This document shows positions 14,101 to 26,500 of a DNA stretch of 64,000 nt, in pieces. Within the stretch, counting starts at the first letter, position 1; each line of letters starts with the position of its first letter. The notes below the pieces were generated by a model that saw only the letters and a list, made by a program, of their open reading frames with translations, was not told where the DNA came from and did not search any database. A program made the translations under genes and the position numbers. The DNA comes from Urechis unicinctus (Eukaryota > Annelida > Polychaeta > Xenopneusta > Urechidae). The stretch covers positions 30,136,640 to 30,200,639 of the forward strand of contig CM067348.1 of NCBI GenBank assembly GCA_034190875.2, written 5' to 3'.

Positions 14101-16920
14101 AACCTCTCCCTATTCATATTTCAATACTGCGCACATCCGTTTGAAGAGCATCAGGGTGTAAAATAAGACATATCGCGTAGCAGCGGCTTCTTTTCCTATG
14201 ACCTCTGGCTGCCCTGTAGTCGGCATCGCAGGATATGGGGTACGCCTGGGTAGGTGCTCAATATCAGCCGCATGTATGTATATTTGTTTGATTTCACTAC
14301 GGCATCTGGCATGGTCAAAGAGTTAAGACAGATAAAGCCATAACAAATTCCTTGTAATGAGACGCATTTATGATTACCTGAAATCCACGAAACTATCTGA
14401 TGCCACAACTCGGCTTTTATAAGTATGTATGCATTTGACCTTTCCGATCAATATAATCTAGTTAAATTGACCCAAAATATTCCTCCACATCAAAGATATA
14501 TTTGTTACAATAAATAAAATAAGCCGGGAATTTCAATCGTCCCGGTGAACACGCTGGAAGCAATAATTCTTATAAAATACATATAAGAGGCTAGGTTTTG
14601 CTCCGTGTGTCATCATTGGATGTTGGACTGAGAGCGGAAATGATTGCTCGGACACTTGTGTTTATACGGTCATCTGTTAAATCTCTATAGTGGCTCTTAA
14701 AGAGTTTCAAATGTCCTATGTGACAGACAATGATTATACAATAAATAATAACTATCCAGTTAAACTTTATACAAGTGAATATGGCGATATGTTGACATAT
14801 CAGCGAACTATTTTTTCCACTCCTTGAATTAATTGCACGGTTCTAGACATGTCAGTCAACACTTTGTAATTGATAGATATGAGACCACAATACACGAAGG
14901 AGAAAAACTTTCCTTCCTATGTCATAGCGTGTATACCCCGACTGTCCAAGAATGTTAGCAGTTGCTTGGTTATTCCAGATAATCGCCCGAAATACTATCA
15001 CATTACTGCAAAGGTTAACAATACCTGTAATGTTCAGCACAACCCCGACTGCCGTGAGCCACACAGTCTGCCGCGACCACCAGAACATTCTGTTCTCATC
15101 AAACGTCTGCCCTCTTTGACAAAAACATAGATTATCAGGTATAAATGGTCATCACAATGTATGGTCGGACGAATTGCTGTTATGTATAGGTTCTTAAATG
15201 TAGGGCACAAATATAGGCCCTAGAGATCCGTGCTTATCGTCATCCGCATGTCGGCGTATATTACGGTTGGAAATATCGCAATGTGAAAATAAGGAGCCGT
15301 TTACTGTCAAATATTTTTCGATAGATGTTAGCTGTATATGAGTACAAAAGGCTCGGTCTATTATCAGCAATGACGCACCATTGCACAGTATATAACGAGC
15401 CATTATGATGACGAAAGCATGAAGTTTCCGCACGTCGCGACATTCTGGTTTCCAACAGGTGTTTTTTGGTCGCCAGAATACTTTTTGCAATGGAGTGCAA
15501 GCCATCAGTATAGAGGTATGAACAGTGATGATGAATGGGATGATCCATGTGGATCGTAACCACGCATATGTTCATACGCTTACGTTTTTAAAACCCGTTT
15601 TGACATGAATCATATTGGGCAACATCTTTGCATTGTGACGGTACAGCATTCAATACCCTTACATGATAAATGCAGCTTGATTGCCCCTGTTTGCCTAATA
15701 ACAGATTTTGCGACAACAATATGCTTAAGGGGCCGTCACGCCATGACGTTCTGGTCAGCGTTCTATGACGTTTGAGGAAACGTTGGTAGTCGCCCATGGT
15801 CGCTGGGATAGCGCCAGAAGAGCGTTGTGTGAACGCTATTGAACGTCGGTTATCGCCGGGAATCGGCGGAGAACGCTGGTCCGGAAACAAAGTTTTGAAC
15901 ATGCCAAAAGTTCTCACTGAGACCAGCGTTCTACAACGTTTAATTTTAAACGCTGAAGAACGTTTGTGGAACGTTTTACCAACGTTCGCCGAGCGTTGCA
16001 CGCGTTCGGCTATCGTTAGTCCGTCGTTACTCTAGCGTTACTTGGTTGTTACTAATCATTTGCTTTGCAGTGAACGACTCACTGGCGACCTGTCAACGAC
16101 CGCTGAACGGTCCCCTAGCGCACGCAGCGTGTGACTTAAGTCAAACGAACGTCCTTTGGGCGTCATTCGAGCGTTTCTTGAACGTCCATGCACATGGGTA
16201 TATAAACCGATGTAAGCAAGGTTCATTCTTCTTACTTGCAGCGCTAGCAGCAGAAGCCCCCATCCCACCCTTTTTTTTCGTCTTTGCGGCATGATGCTGA
16301 CTGTTCAAACTCACAAGAACAACTGAATTCACTATGAAATTTCCAGCGTTTTGTACCCGTTTGACCGTAAAAATAACACGCCAGAAAGACGCTATTCTGT
16401 CGTTATTCACACGTTAGTCACACGCTAAGCACGCTCGTCTAACGTTGACAAATCGTTCGTCGCGCGCCAGTGGCACGTTAGCACACGCTAATGGTTTTCA
16501 GGGGTATCTTACTTGGTCGCTGTTACACGCTTCTCGTGCGTTAGACACACGCTAGTCATGCGTTAGGCACACGTTAATCACACGCCAGATGTGTCATCCT
16601 CATTTTAGAACGCTCAAAAATTGAACGTTTGAAATGTTCAGAGAACGTTGACAAGAACGTTATGGTGTGACGGCCCCATGACCGAAATGCAAAACGCATG
16701 ACACATACGATTGCCAAACTGGCATAAATGACAATATGCCCTCACGATGTATTTTTGCAAAATGCAGCCCAATGACTGTTGTACATCTACATCAAAACGA
16801 TCGATATGTTGCCATAACGGAATCTAGAATGGCAACCACCTCATTAACTAATATATAAGCGCTAGCCAACATCTTGTGATGCATTGCGTTATGTAAGTCG
16901 GTGAATTACCATATAAAAAG
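14100..16920. repeat. Module A, copy 1 (interrupted by a MITE)
   Basis: Aligns with 29630-32020 from end to end, and from about 14620 onward with 19480-21400. Landmarks are TTCATATTTCAATA, GACCTCTGGCTGC, GGTAGGTGCTCAAT, TACGGCATCTGGCATGG, TTAAATCTCTATAGTGGCTCTT, CAACCCCGACTGCCG and GGTCATCACAATG. The 949-bp element at 15729-16677 lies inside it. Compared with copies 2 and 3 it lacks a few hundred bases after about 15545. It is cut on the right by the TA array at 16928. Confidence 0.8.
15729..16677. mobile_element. ACGTT-rich MITE with 36-bp terminal inverted repeats
   Basis: The element begins GGGGCCGTCAC and ends GTGACGGCCCC. Over 36 bases the two ends are inverted repeats with four mismatches (positions 12, 17, 25 and 30). 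It interrupts module A, and the uninterrupted sequence is seen near 21135 and 31762. The left half alone has well over fifteen CGTT words, and the right part repeats CACACGYTA-like units (about 16405-16590). GC and CpG are far above the flanks. The open frames inside overlap on both strands and resemble no transposase, so I read it as non-autonomous. The left flank is CTTAA and the right flank ATGAC, so no exact target duplication is visible and the superfamily is unresolved. Confidence 0.85.
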
Positions 16921-16927
16921 GAGGGAT

Positions 16928-17266
<339 letters not shown>

Positions 17267-17279
17267 TGTGTATGTATGT

Positions 17280-17336
<57 letters not shown>
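17267..17336. repeat. (TG)n microsatellite
   Basis: A TGTATG lead-in followed by about 25 TG units, directly continuing the TA array. Confidence 0.97.
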
Positions 17337-17338
<2 letters not shown>

Positions 17339-17837
17339 CATGTAAATATATTTTTTACATTTATATATGTATATATGTATCATAGTATATAAAACAAACA
17401 TCGTGACGCAACGTTAATTACCCATAAGCGCAAAAATAATAATCAACCATGCGACTTGAATAATATTTGTTAATTTGTGAATGATTGTTTCTATACCCTT
17501 CCGCGAGTAAAATGTCGACGCCGTGAAATGTTCGCGGCCTCGGCTCAGCCATATGCTTACTGATTATAAAAGCAGTGTGTCACCTTACACTTGCGCACGC
17601 AACTATTGCTGCGGCGAGTAGCTTAGTAGGACAGTATAGAAATGCAGTACCTTTCATACAAATTAGGGGTGTCTCTATCAACACAATAACGCTTTTTAAT
17701 AATCCATTTACCGTGGACATTATGCACTTCTGAATTATTTGTGTCGCGGGAACTGTTTATATTTGGCTCACAGACTAATACTTTCGGAATCACCCACCGC
17801 CTCATCAGGCTTAAGCACAGTGTTTCATAAAGCATCT
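17337..17837. other. No gene recognised
   Basis: Replaces the part of the A-B unit seen at about 21400-21840 in the next unit. No module match or domain was seen. Confidence 0.4.
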
Positions 17838-19480
17838 TGCGAATCGAAAAGCACCACACCCGCTGCTTTCAACCGTAAAGGAATTCCTTATAAATGCCAC
17901 AATATGCACACAGGTAATCTGGCCGATCTCACAGTTTGATCCCACGTGCGACCTTTTGAATGAGTATTGCAACCTACATCCCATGCATTCGTTGGCGTTT
18001 TTTGATTCACATGTAATTGTAGTACATTAGGCATTCACTCAAACAGCTACTCATGATAAAATAGAGTGCTCAAAATATGCGTAACCTGTAAACTTGCATT
18101 TCTGGAACCATTGGTTCTACAGATTGAATCGATCCCGTGTAATAGCAGTCATGTCTTCTGGACAAACGTTACGCTAAAGAACATTACAGATCCAAAAAGG
18201 CTTTATCCCGAGATCAGCTGTATAACAAACAACGCATCACATCTTCGCATGAGAATAAATGTGTCTCCGCTGCCATACGCCGACGAGTGATATTGTTCGT
18301 ATACACGAATTTACTTCTCTGGGGACAAGAAATGCGACGGTCCTCACGGCACTGACTCGTTTAGTACAATACCAGTCCAATGTAATGGGTTTGCCCAATC
18401 AATCATGGAAGGTTGTATAATGCAAATACATAATTTAATCCATTATACAACTGTTGAACGTGAGGTTATGCTTGTTATTTATTCTACATCTACCGATAGC
18501 TAATTCAATTGATAATGCGTCGATTGTCCAAAATGGCGTGGTAATTGTACATCAAGTACTCGCCTAATGACTTAAAAGGGCAATTCAATGAGGCACTTTG
18601 CAATTGTGAGACAAACGGAATATTTACATATCCTACGAGGTATATTTCAGTTTTATGCGTTGATAAAGCAAAGCAAAGCTTCATGCAAATAGATATGTCC
18701 GTACGCAGGTTTAACATCGATGTAGGGTTTGTCATAGTTATCTGCAATGGATATGAGAATTCAAGAATAGTGTAAAGATGATAACAAAGTTAAGGTCCGC
18801 ATTTGTCTGAGGCAAGAACGCTGGGATATATTTGTACTTATGCTTAACGCAAAGGCATGAAGGTTTGCGTCCACCTACAACTTGCTCGAGTCGATTGGTG
18901 CGTGAAGATATAAGCAAGTGCAGCAATGCTCTTGCAAACTGCAAATGGTCTGGCTGGATTAAACATACGCGGATAGTTTGACTGTCTAAGCAGGTGCACG
19001 TAGGTACAATCAACTATATATACTCGTTTTGCCATGACTACATTTGAAGTATTTGCATATGCTCCCTAGTTATGCGTTAATGTTTGCAGCCTGTAATCAT
19101 GACCCAGACACTAATTTCAACTGCTGCTTGTATATTGGGCTTCAGAAGTTTGATATTACTTTAAGGAAACAGATGGGCAACGGATGGCTCTTTTAAGAAC
19201 CTCTCCTACTTAAACGTTTTTTGACTTTGAAAACCTTAGAACAGCATGTCCATCAAAGTGGACCAGCATATTTCGAATTCTCAGCGTTTGCTTCGCGATC
19301 TTAAAAAAACATGTGGACAAAATCAGGTCAAATACGCTGCTTGGAATACTGCTTGATGACCTATGCCATTCATGAGGATTTTAACTGGTTGAGTAGAGAG
19401 CACTTAACTGTCAAACAGCATGGACAAATACATCGATGGTCAGTAAAGACACTGGTGTCCTTAAAGACCGCTAAACATTG
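17838..19480. repeat. Module B, copy 1
   Basis: Aligns with 21838-24200 and, in its right half (from 18756), with 40630-41760. It starts at the shared ATCGAAAAGCACCACACCCG. Compared with copies 2 and 3 it has lost roughly 540 bases at about 19012, where GTACAATCAAC jumps directly to a sequence equivalent to about 23700. The 74-codon open frame at 18066-18290 is open in copy 2 as well. However, base differences between the two copies mostly change amino acids, which argues against coding constraint. Confidence 0.8.
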
Positions 19481-21838
19481 TAAATAAAAAGCACCGTTGC
19501 TTGAGAGCGAGAATGATTGCTTGGACACCTGTATTTTCATGCGGTCATATATTAAATCTCTATTGTTGCTCTTTAAATGTTTCATATGTCCCATGTGACA
19601 GATAATGACAACACATTAAGTAACAATTATCCTGATTAACTTAATACAAATGGTTATGGCGATATGTTAAAATATCAGCGAAATATTTTCTCCACTCCTT
19701 GAATTAATTGCACGGTTCTACACATGTCAGTCAACCTTTTGTAATTGATAGATATGAGACCACGATACACGAAAGAGAAAAACTATCCCTACTAAGTCAG
19801 CATTTAATCAAAATGCGATATGTCAGCACTGGCCTTTGGACTAATCATTGTGGTTATCCGTCATCATAACGGTGAACAAGGTGTGTGCACTTTGAGTGAT
19901 TGAACTGGCTTATGTGAACAAGGTTATCCCAAATAGATTGTTTTTGAGATTGTCAAAATACTTTCAAGATCAAATATACCAGGGGCTGCAAAACTGTTGA
20001 TTATTCTAAGCAATTGCACGTTCGGCTGTTGGCACAAAAGTTGGTTGCATCTACTAGCTACAAATATTAATATCATGTAAATACGGCTAATCATGCAGTG
20101 CCGGATTACCATAACGATAAGGTCCGTGAATTAAATCGTTCTTGGAAGTCAACCATATGTCGCTTGCTATAGGCTTTTCTGCAATACGCTTGTGATAAAG
20201 CTATTATCGAGTCTAAACCTGAAAATCTAGCCTGGCGTGTATACCCTGACTAAGTATGTCGGCAGTTGCTTGGTCATTCAAGATAATCGCCCGCAATGCT
20301 ATATATGACTGCAAAGGATAACAATACCTGTAATATTCAGCACAACCCCGACTGCCATGAGCCACACAGTCTGCCGCGATCCTCAGAACATCCTGTTTTC
20401 ACCAAACGTCTGCCCTCTTTGACAATAAACACATTAACCAGCATGTCATTTTAACTTAGATTATCCGATTGGTCTATTTTATCAGGTATAAATGGTCATC
20501 ACAATGCAGGGTCGGACGAATTGCAGCTTCTTGTAGGTTCATCAATGTATGGAACAAATATAGTCCCTAGAGATCCGTGCTTATTAGAATCCGCATGTAG
20601 GCGTATATTACGTTGGGCAATATCTCAGCGTGAAACTAGTGAGCCGTTTACTGTAAAACAGCTGTCACTGATAGATGTAAGCTGTATATAGGGGAAAGTA
20701 CAAAATGATAAATGGGAAGATCAATGATGATCATAACTATGTGAATAAACCATTCATTTTGCCCCCATAAAATCTCTTACATTGACATTCTGTTTTACTA
20801 TAAAAACTTAAAACTACATGCGTGACTGCTGTTTGCCTTGGGCCACACCTTGCGGACATATCTCTCGTCTTTACTGGTATAATCAAATACCTCTGACTCA
20901 ATGCGACCAGATATACTTCATCATTGGCATCTCAGCTATCTATGGTAGATAAAATATTTCTTTAGATATGGCACGCATATGTTCATATGCATGCGTTTTT
21001 AAAACCCGTTTTGATATGAATCATATTGGGCAACATCTATGCATTGTGACGGTACAGCATTTAATAACCGTACATGATAAAAGCGGCTTCATCGGCCCTG
21101 TTTGCCTAATAACGGATTTTGCGACAACGAAATGCTTATTGATCCGCACCCAATAGGAAAACGAATGACACATACGATTGCCAAACTGGCATAAATGACA
21201 ATAAGCTCTCACGATGTATTTTTGCATTTAAAACCAATGCTGAACAGCCCAATGACTATTGTACATATACATAAGAACAATCGATAACGGAATCTAGCAT
21301 GGTAACCACTTCATTAACTGATATATTAGCCAACCTGTTGGGATGCATTGCGTTCTGCAAGTCAATGGATTACTATGTAAAAAGTACTTTTAGCGGAGAT
21401 CCCAGCACCTTTCAGACCAAAAGGGGTGTCCAAATTTGGCTGTGAGACTTAGCAACGTGGGTTCGGGGGCAGTACTGAGGCTGATACGAAAACATACAAT
21501 CAGTTAAGCATATACAGTTTTATTGCATTGCTTCTCAAAAAAGCTATTTGGAGCAGAATGAATGCAGGCATTGCAGGTTCTGCGGTGTCGTTGTTAGCTC
21601 TGGTCAAGTTGAGTAAAATTACACATACATTTAGTTTCAAATACCTATGGTTCAGCAACTTAATTGTGCTGACCACGATTTGCAGAAACCGGTCTAGGGA
21701 TGATATTGCCGATATCATCTACTTAGCAAACATGCTTGAATGTCCAGAACAATATTTAGCGCTGAAATTGTCTTCATCGCATCAATCTACGCCGGAATGC
21801 CTCAAAATCAACGTATGTTTTGCGTCTAAGCATCTGGA
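19480..21838. repeat. Module A, copy 2
   Basis: Aligns with 14620-16920 and 30050-32440. It joins module B copy 2 at 21838 without a gap. It holds an empty version of the MITE site: ATGCTTA is followed by TTGATCCGCACCC at about 21132-21150. Confidence 0.8.
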
Positions 21839-24240
21839 AAATCGAAAAGCACCACACCCGCTGCTTTCAACCAAGAAAGAAATTACATAGAAATGTCATA
21901 AGATGCACACAAATCATTTGGCCGATCACACCATTTCACGTACGCCGTTTTGAATGTATATTGCAACCTACATCCCCTGCATGCGTTGGCGTCCTTTGAT
22001 TCACATGCAATTGTAGTACATTAGGCATTCACTCAAGCAGCTACTCATAATCAAATAAGGTGCTCAAAGTATGCGTAGCCTGTAAACTTGCAGTATTGGA
22101 ACTATTGGCTCTAACGATTCAATCGATCCCGTGTAAATGCAGTCATGTCTTCTGGACAAATGGTCAACTAAAGAACATTACAGATCCAAATGGGCCCTAT
22201 CCCGAGATTAGCTGTTTAAAAAACAACGGCTCACATCTTCGCATGAGAATAAATGTGTCTCCGCTCTCATAGAAGCCTGACTGTAAGCACTTACTGCGTA
22301 AATGCGCTGTTATGCTTTTACACCCTCCACATTTCTTGCTGTAGACAAGACCATGCTCGATATCCTGAGGTTCTGGATGGATGAAATAAATCATTACGCC
22401 GATGTGTGATATTGTTCGTAGGCATGAATTTACTACCCTGGGGATAAGAAATGCGACGGTCGTCACGGCACTACCTCGTCTAGTACAATATCCGTCCAAT
22501 GTAATGTATTTGTTCATTAATCATGGAAGTTTGTATAGTAAAAATGGTGCATTGAATCCATTATCCAACTATTGAATTTCCGGTATTGTAAGGTTATTAT
22601 TTTTACTCATTCTACATCTACCGATGGCTAATTCAATTGATAATGCGCTGATTGTCCAAACTTGCGTGGTCATTTTACATTAGGTTATACGCCTAATGAC
22701 TTAAAAGGTATTTCAATAAGGGTCTTAATTATTGTGAGACAAACAGAATATTTACATATCCTGCGAGGCATATAGCGGATTTACGCGTTGATATGTGTTG
22801 TGCAGCAAAGCTTCAGACCAATATATTTGTCCGCAAGCAGCTTTTAAATCGATGAAGGATTTGCCATAGTTATCTACTATTGATATGAGAATTTAAGAAT
22901 AGTTGAGATGATGAAAAATCCAGGAAACTTAATTAAAGTTCCGCTTTTGACAGAGGCAAAAATGGCGGGATATATTGGTACTTATGCTTAACGCAAGAGA
23001 CATAAAGGTTTTCCTCAACATGCGATTGGCTTGCGTCGATGGGTGCATGAAGATATAAGCAAATGCAGCAATGCTCTTGCAAACTGCAATGGTCTGTCTT
23101 GATTAAACATACGCGGATAGTGTGACTGTCTAAACAGGTGCACGTAGGTACAATCAACCGATTGCATGTTTCAAATGTATTTGGTTACCCATAGCAATTT
23201 CACATTGCTGTAATAATATATATATTTAATATTCTGGTCGTTAAGGTTAGGTGCGGTGCTGATTTGTGTCACCAGCACGCAGCAGGTGTTACATTGCCCG
23301 ATCGTGCACAATTATCAAGCGGCTAGACATTTTGTTTTACTTCCCGAATCCGTTTGCTTAGTGCCGTCTGGGTGGTATGAATAATATTTGTCTTCATTAG
23401 TTAGACAGAGATCTCAAAGGTCAGGCATGACCTCGAACAATACGCGCATCTTGGCATCATGCTGCTGCTTTTTGTATTTGCATGCGGTCGTGGATTACGG
23501 CAATGCCTTGCTGTTGCCTAATAATGGTGTTGATGTAAGTCAACTAGCTTCAAAGATGGGGTGAGTGCTTGCATGCGTCACCGGTGCAAGACCGGTAGGA
23601 TATGTCTCACTGATTGGAAAGCATATATGAAATCCGACCGATCGTGAGTTGAATGGATTCAAAAGCGTCTCCCTGTATGGGCCGATCCAGATACTCGGCT
23701 TTCATATACATGGTTTTGCAGTATTTGCATATGCTCCCTAGTCATTCGATAATGTTTGCAGCCTGTAATCATGACCCAGAACAGTAAAATCAACTGCTGC
23801 TTATATATTGGGCTTCAGAAGTTTGATAGTACTTTTAGGGAGCAGATGGGCAACTGATGACTCTTTTAAGAATCTCTCCTTAGAAAACGTTTACTTAATT
23901 GGACAACCTTTGAACGGATTGTCAATCACTGAAGGGCCAGCATATTTCGATTTCTCAGCGATTCCTTCGCGATCTTAAAATATACATTTGGACAAAGTCC
24001 GGTCAAATACGTTGCTTAGAATATTGCTTGATGACTTATGCCATTCACGGGGATTTAACTAGGTGAGTCGAGAGCATATAACAGTCATATAGCATGGACA
24101 AATACAGCTCATTGTTATTGACATGCATGGAGGCGATAACAAGTAAAGACACTGGTGTCCTTGAATGCCGCTTAAATTGTAAATAAAAAGCACCGCTGCG
24201 TTGGTGGAAAACTATAAAAGGCTTAAAACGCATTTATGAT
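21838..24240. repeat. Module B, copy 2
   Basis: The most complete copy of module B. Relative to copy 1 it has an extra segment of about 120 bases at 22273-22395 and keeps the part deleted there (23157-23700). The right end (23890-24240) is also related to 36900-37320 and 53950-54200, which are isolated tails of the module. The start is 4.0 kb from that of copy 1, defining the tandem period. Confidence 0.8.
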
Positions 24241-24860
24241 CTCCCTTCGTCATGATTTCACCCTAAACATATTCCATTAATACGCACGTCTGTTAACAGA
24301 GCTGCCGCCAGGCAATTGTCTTCTAACGGTAAAGTATCTTCACAAAGTTCAAGTCGACAAAGTTCTAGTCATTAGTCGACATGACAGTCCAGAATAATAT
24401 TCGGCCAGATATGTGAAAGCGTTAATAACAGAACGTGTATTCATATGTGCGAATACTAACTTTCACGATGAAGTCGTTATTGGATTTGATTACAATTTAT
24501 CGGTGGTCGTTAATCATCCAAAAGATGAACAAGGCTGGTTATATGTGGTGCACTGTGTGCTCTCCGATGGTTGGTCGATTGAGTTTGTTTATGTGAATTA
24601 TCTGATCTCAAACTGTCATTCTCACAGTTTAGTCTGGATCGCTTTTAATCAAGTGTGCATCACTAGATGTATTATTTTGCCCATCTGCCCACCATTGGCA
24701 ATAGGCTCTTGGTTGGCAATCTTTGCAAATCTTTACAAATATTCGTCGAAATGGAAATGACTGCGGTGTTTCTATGGCAAACCATTTGCGTAATGTATGA
24801 GGCATTTGGACCCATGTTGTTCTGTAGAATGACAGCGTGTGGCTTTTAATCGGTTATCAA
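24220..24860. repeat. Module L, copy 1
   Basis: Related to 37320-38000: AAAACGCAT...TGATTTCACCCTA...GTAAAGTATC, then GGATTTGATT.CAA...GGTCTT/GGTCGT...CATC, then TGCACTGTGTGCTCTCCGATGGT. The 115-codon open frame at 24413-24760 is broken in the other copy and starts at GTG, so it is not supported as a gene. Confidence 0.55.
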
Positions 24861-25540
24861 GTCAAATGCCGCTGCATTAGACACACTGAACACAGAAGAT
24901 AGATCCGTACCAATCCGTGTTTATTCTGAATCGCTGTCGAACACTATGTAGCCACTGTGTTCTTGCCACTTGTAATAACATTGAATGCGATTATGTAATA
25001 ACAACGACATCAACATCCGTTTAGCAAATCAGTCAAGTGATGCCAACTACCATGGCTTACTTTGAACCCCACAGTTACATATTTCCGGTTCTAATAAATA
25101 TATAATCACGTGTTTCCCCCTTACTGCGCCCGCCAATGTTTACAAATACACAATGTCGACCGTTGCTCATAACTTTAAGAGTCACTTTTGCACTTCTTGC
25201 TACACTTATGTGTGTTCATTATTATCGTCATCGAGACACGTCTACGTCGATGCCTCGATATGTATTATCTGGTTGCGACGTGGTTGCTAATCGGTGCTCT
25301 TTTTACCCGCAATAATCCTCCACAGTTTGTCGTTGCACATATGAACACATCATTGCTGCTAATTGACGTCAGGATGCATTACGCGCATGACTTTAATGAA
25401 ACGGTACCATTACAAATCTGTGTAGCTTACCGGTAGCAAATACTTTTCGTGATATGCGCAGCACAGCCTTTTTTAAATTTCTTCCAGCAAGGCGGACATC
25501 ACAGCCTATAAGCGCGAGGCTTCCAGCATCTGTTCAGAAA
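24861..25540. repeat. Module D, right-end fragment (copy 1)
   Basis: Corresponds to the segments around 34265-34420 and 49960-50110. Shared text includes GCGCCCGYYAATGTTTAC, CAATGTCGACCGTTGC and GTAAGAGTCA-like sequence. Most of the module is missing here. It leads into module C, as in the other copies. Confidence 0.55.
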
Positions 25541-26500
25541 ATGTGAAATGTAGGAAAAGTTCGCCGTCCTCTCTGCAAGTCGAGTAACGATAAAATCCCC
25601 TGCATCATGACTTGATTTGACACGAAAGACATCCAAGCCTCGTCTGAAATGTCAAACTTACCACAGTCGCATATACTAATACAGTCAGCATGGAATCGAA
25701 GAAACGTGCATGGGCTGCCAACAAAAATCCAATATCACATTCGTGCCATCACTCGGACCAATTTGGTGGAAAATACTTTCAAATAATATGTACGCGTTTT
25801 CAAGGTCCATGCGCGACTAAACAAGTGCGAAGATTTAGAAGGTCAATGTGCAAGTTAGTGCTGTTCGAATAGGCAATAAAAGGCTCCTCCGAAAACCCCT
25901 CATTAGCATTGTTGTTTTGATGTATCCAACTCTACAACGAACTTGAGACTTCTCCGCCATCCTGATTGCTATGTGATACATATAGACGCAGGTATTAAAG
26001 GATGGTAGGGTAAGCAGGGTGGCGCTACTGCATTAGAACAATGTGTTGGAAAACAAAGGTAAGTGAAACATGAGCATTACCTACGTGCGTTGATTTCCGA
26101 ATCTCGCATTCGACATACGTGTGCTTGTGTTTACGAAGCACCACCGACTGTCCGCTGCCGCCAATAACTAATTTGAAAGCCAAAAACATGATCTCGAATA
26201 CCATCCCCTGATTGTCCAGTACAATGGTCACGTTTGGTAGATTTCCCAATAGCCGGCTATGGCACTAAGCATCAAAATATCAAGGATGGTGCCCCTTAAT
26301 GCCACGATTAACAGCGATGACCGATAAGGACAACGGTGGTGTCCTTGCGTGACATTTTAAATGTAAGAGCAGAGGCTTTGTTGTCTTTACTATGCATATG
26401 AACTAACAAACATCTAAGTCTTACAAACTCATTTCGATGCTTCCAAATGATTTCCCAAAGGGCACTTGCCCTTATTGCTATCCACTTTCCGCGGGACACG
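25540..26500. repeat. Module C, copy 1
   Basis: Aligns with 35400-35790, 41790-41956 plus 44529-45010, and 50990-51960, and in its right part with 38250-38480. Landmarks are AGCCTCGTCTGAAATGTCAAAC, AGTGCTGTTCGAATAGGCAA, CTCATTAGCATTGTTGTTTTGATGTA, TAGACGCAGG, GTAAGTGAAACATGAGCATTAC, CATTCGACATACGTGTGCTTGTG and TAGCCGGCT. It shows the sequence that the Kolobok element interrupts in copy 4 (site near 25948). Confidence 0.75.

Noticed and set aside
15588-16410. Several overlapping frames inside and beside the MITE
   Set aside because: Present on both strands at once, generated by a stop-poor repetitive interior, and unlike any transposase.
18066-18290. Open frame shared by module B copies 1 and 2 (second at 22060-22272)
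   Set aside because: It starts at GTG in both, and most base differences between copies change the amino acid, so there is no sign of purifying selection.
24413-24760. 115-codon plus-strand frame
   Set aside because: GTG start, broken in the related 37.8-kb copy, no domain.
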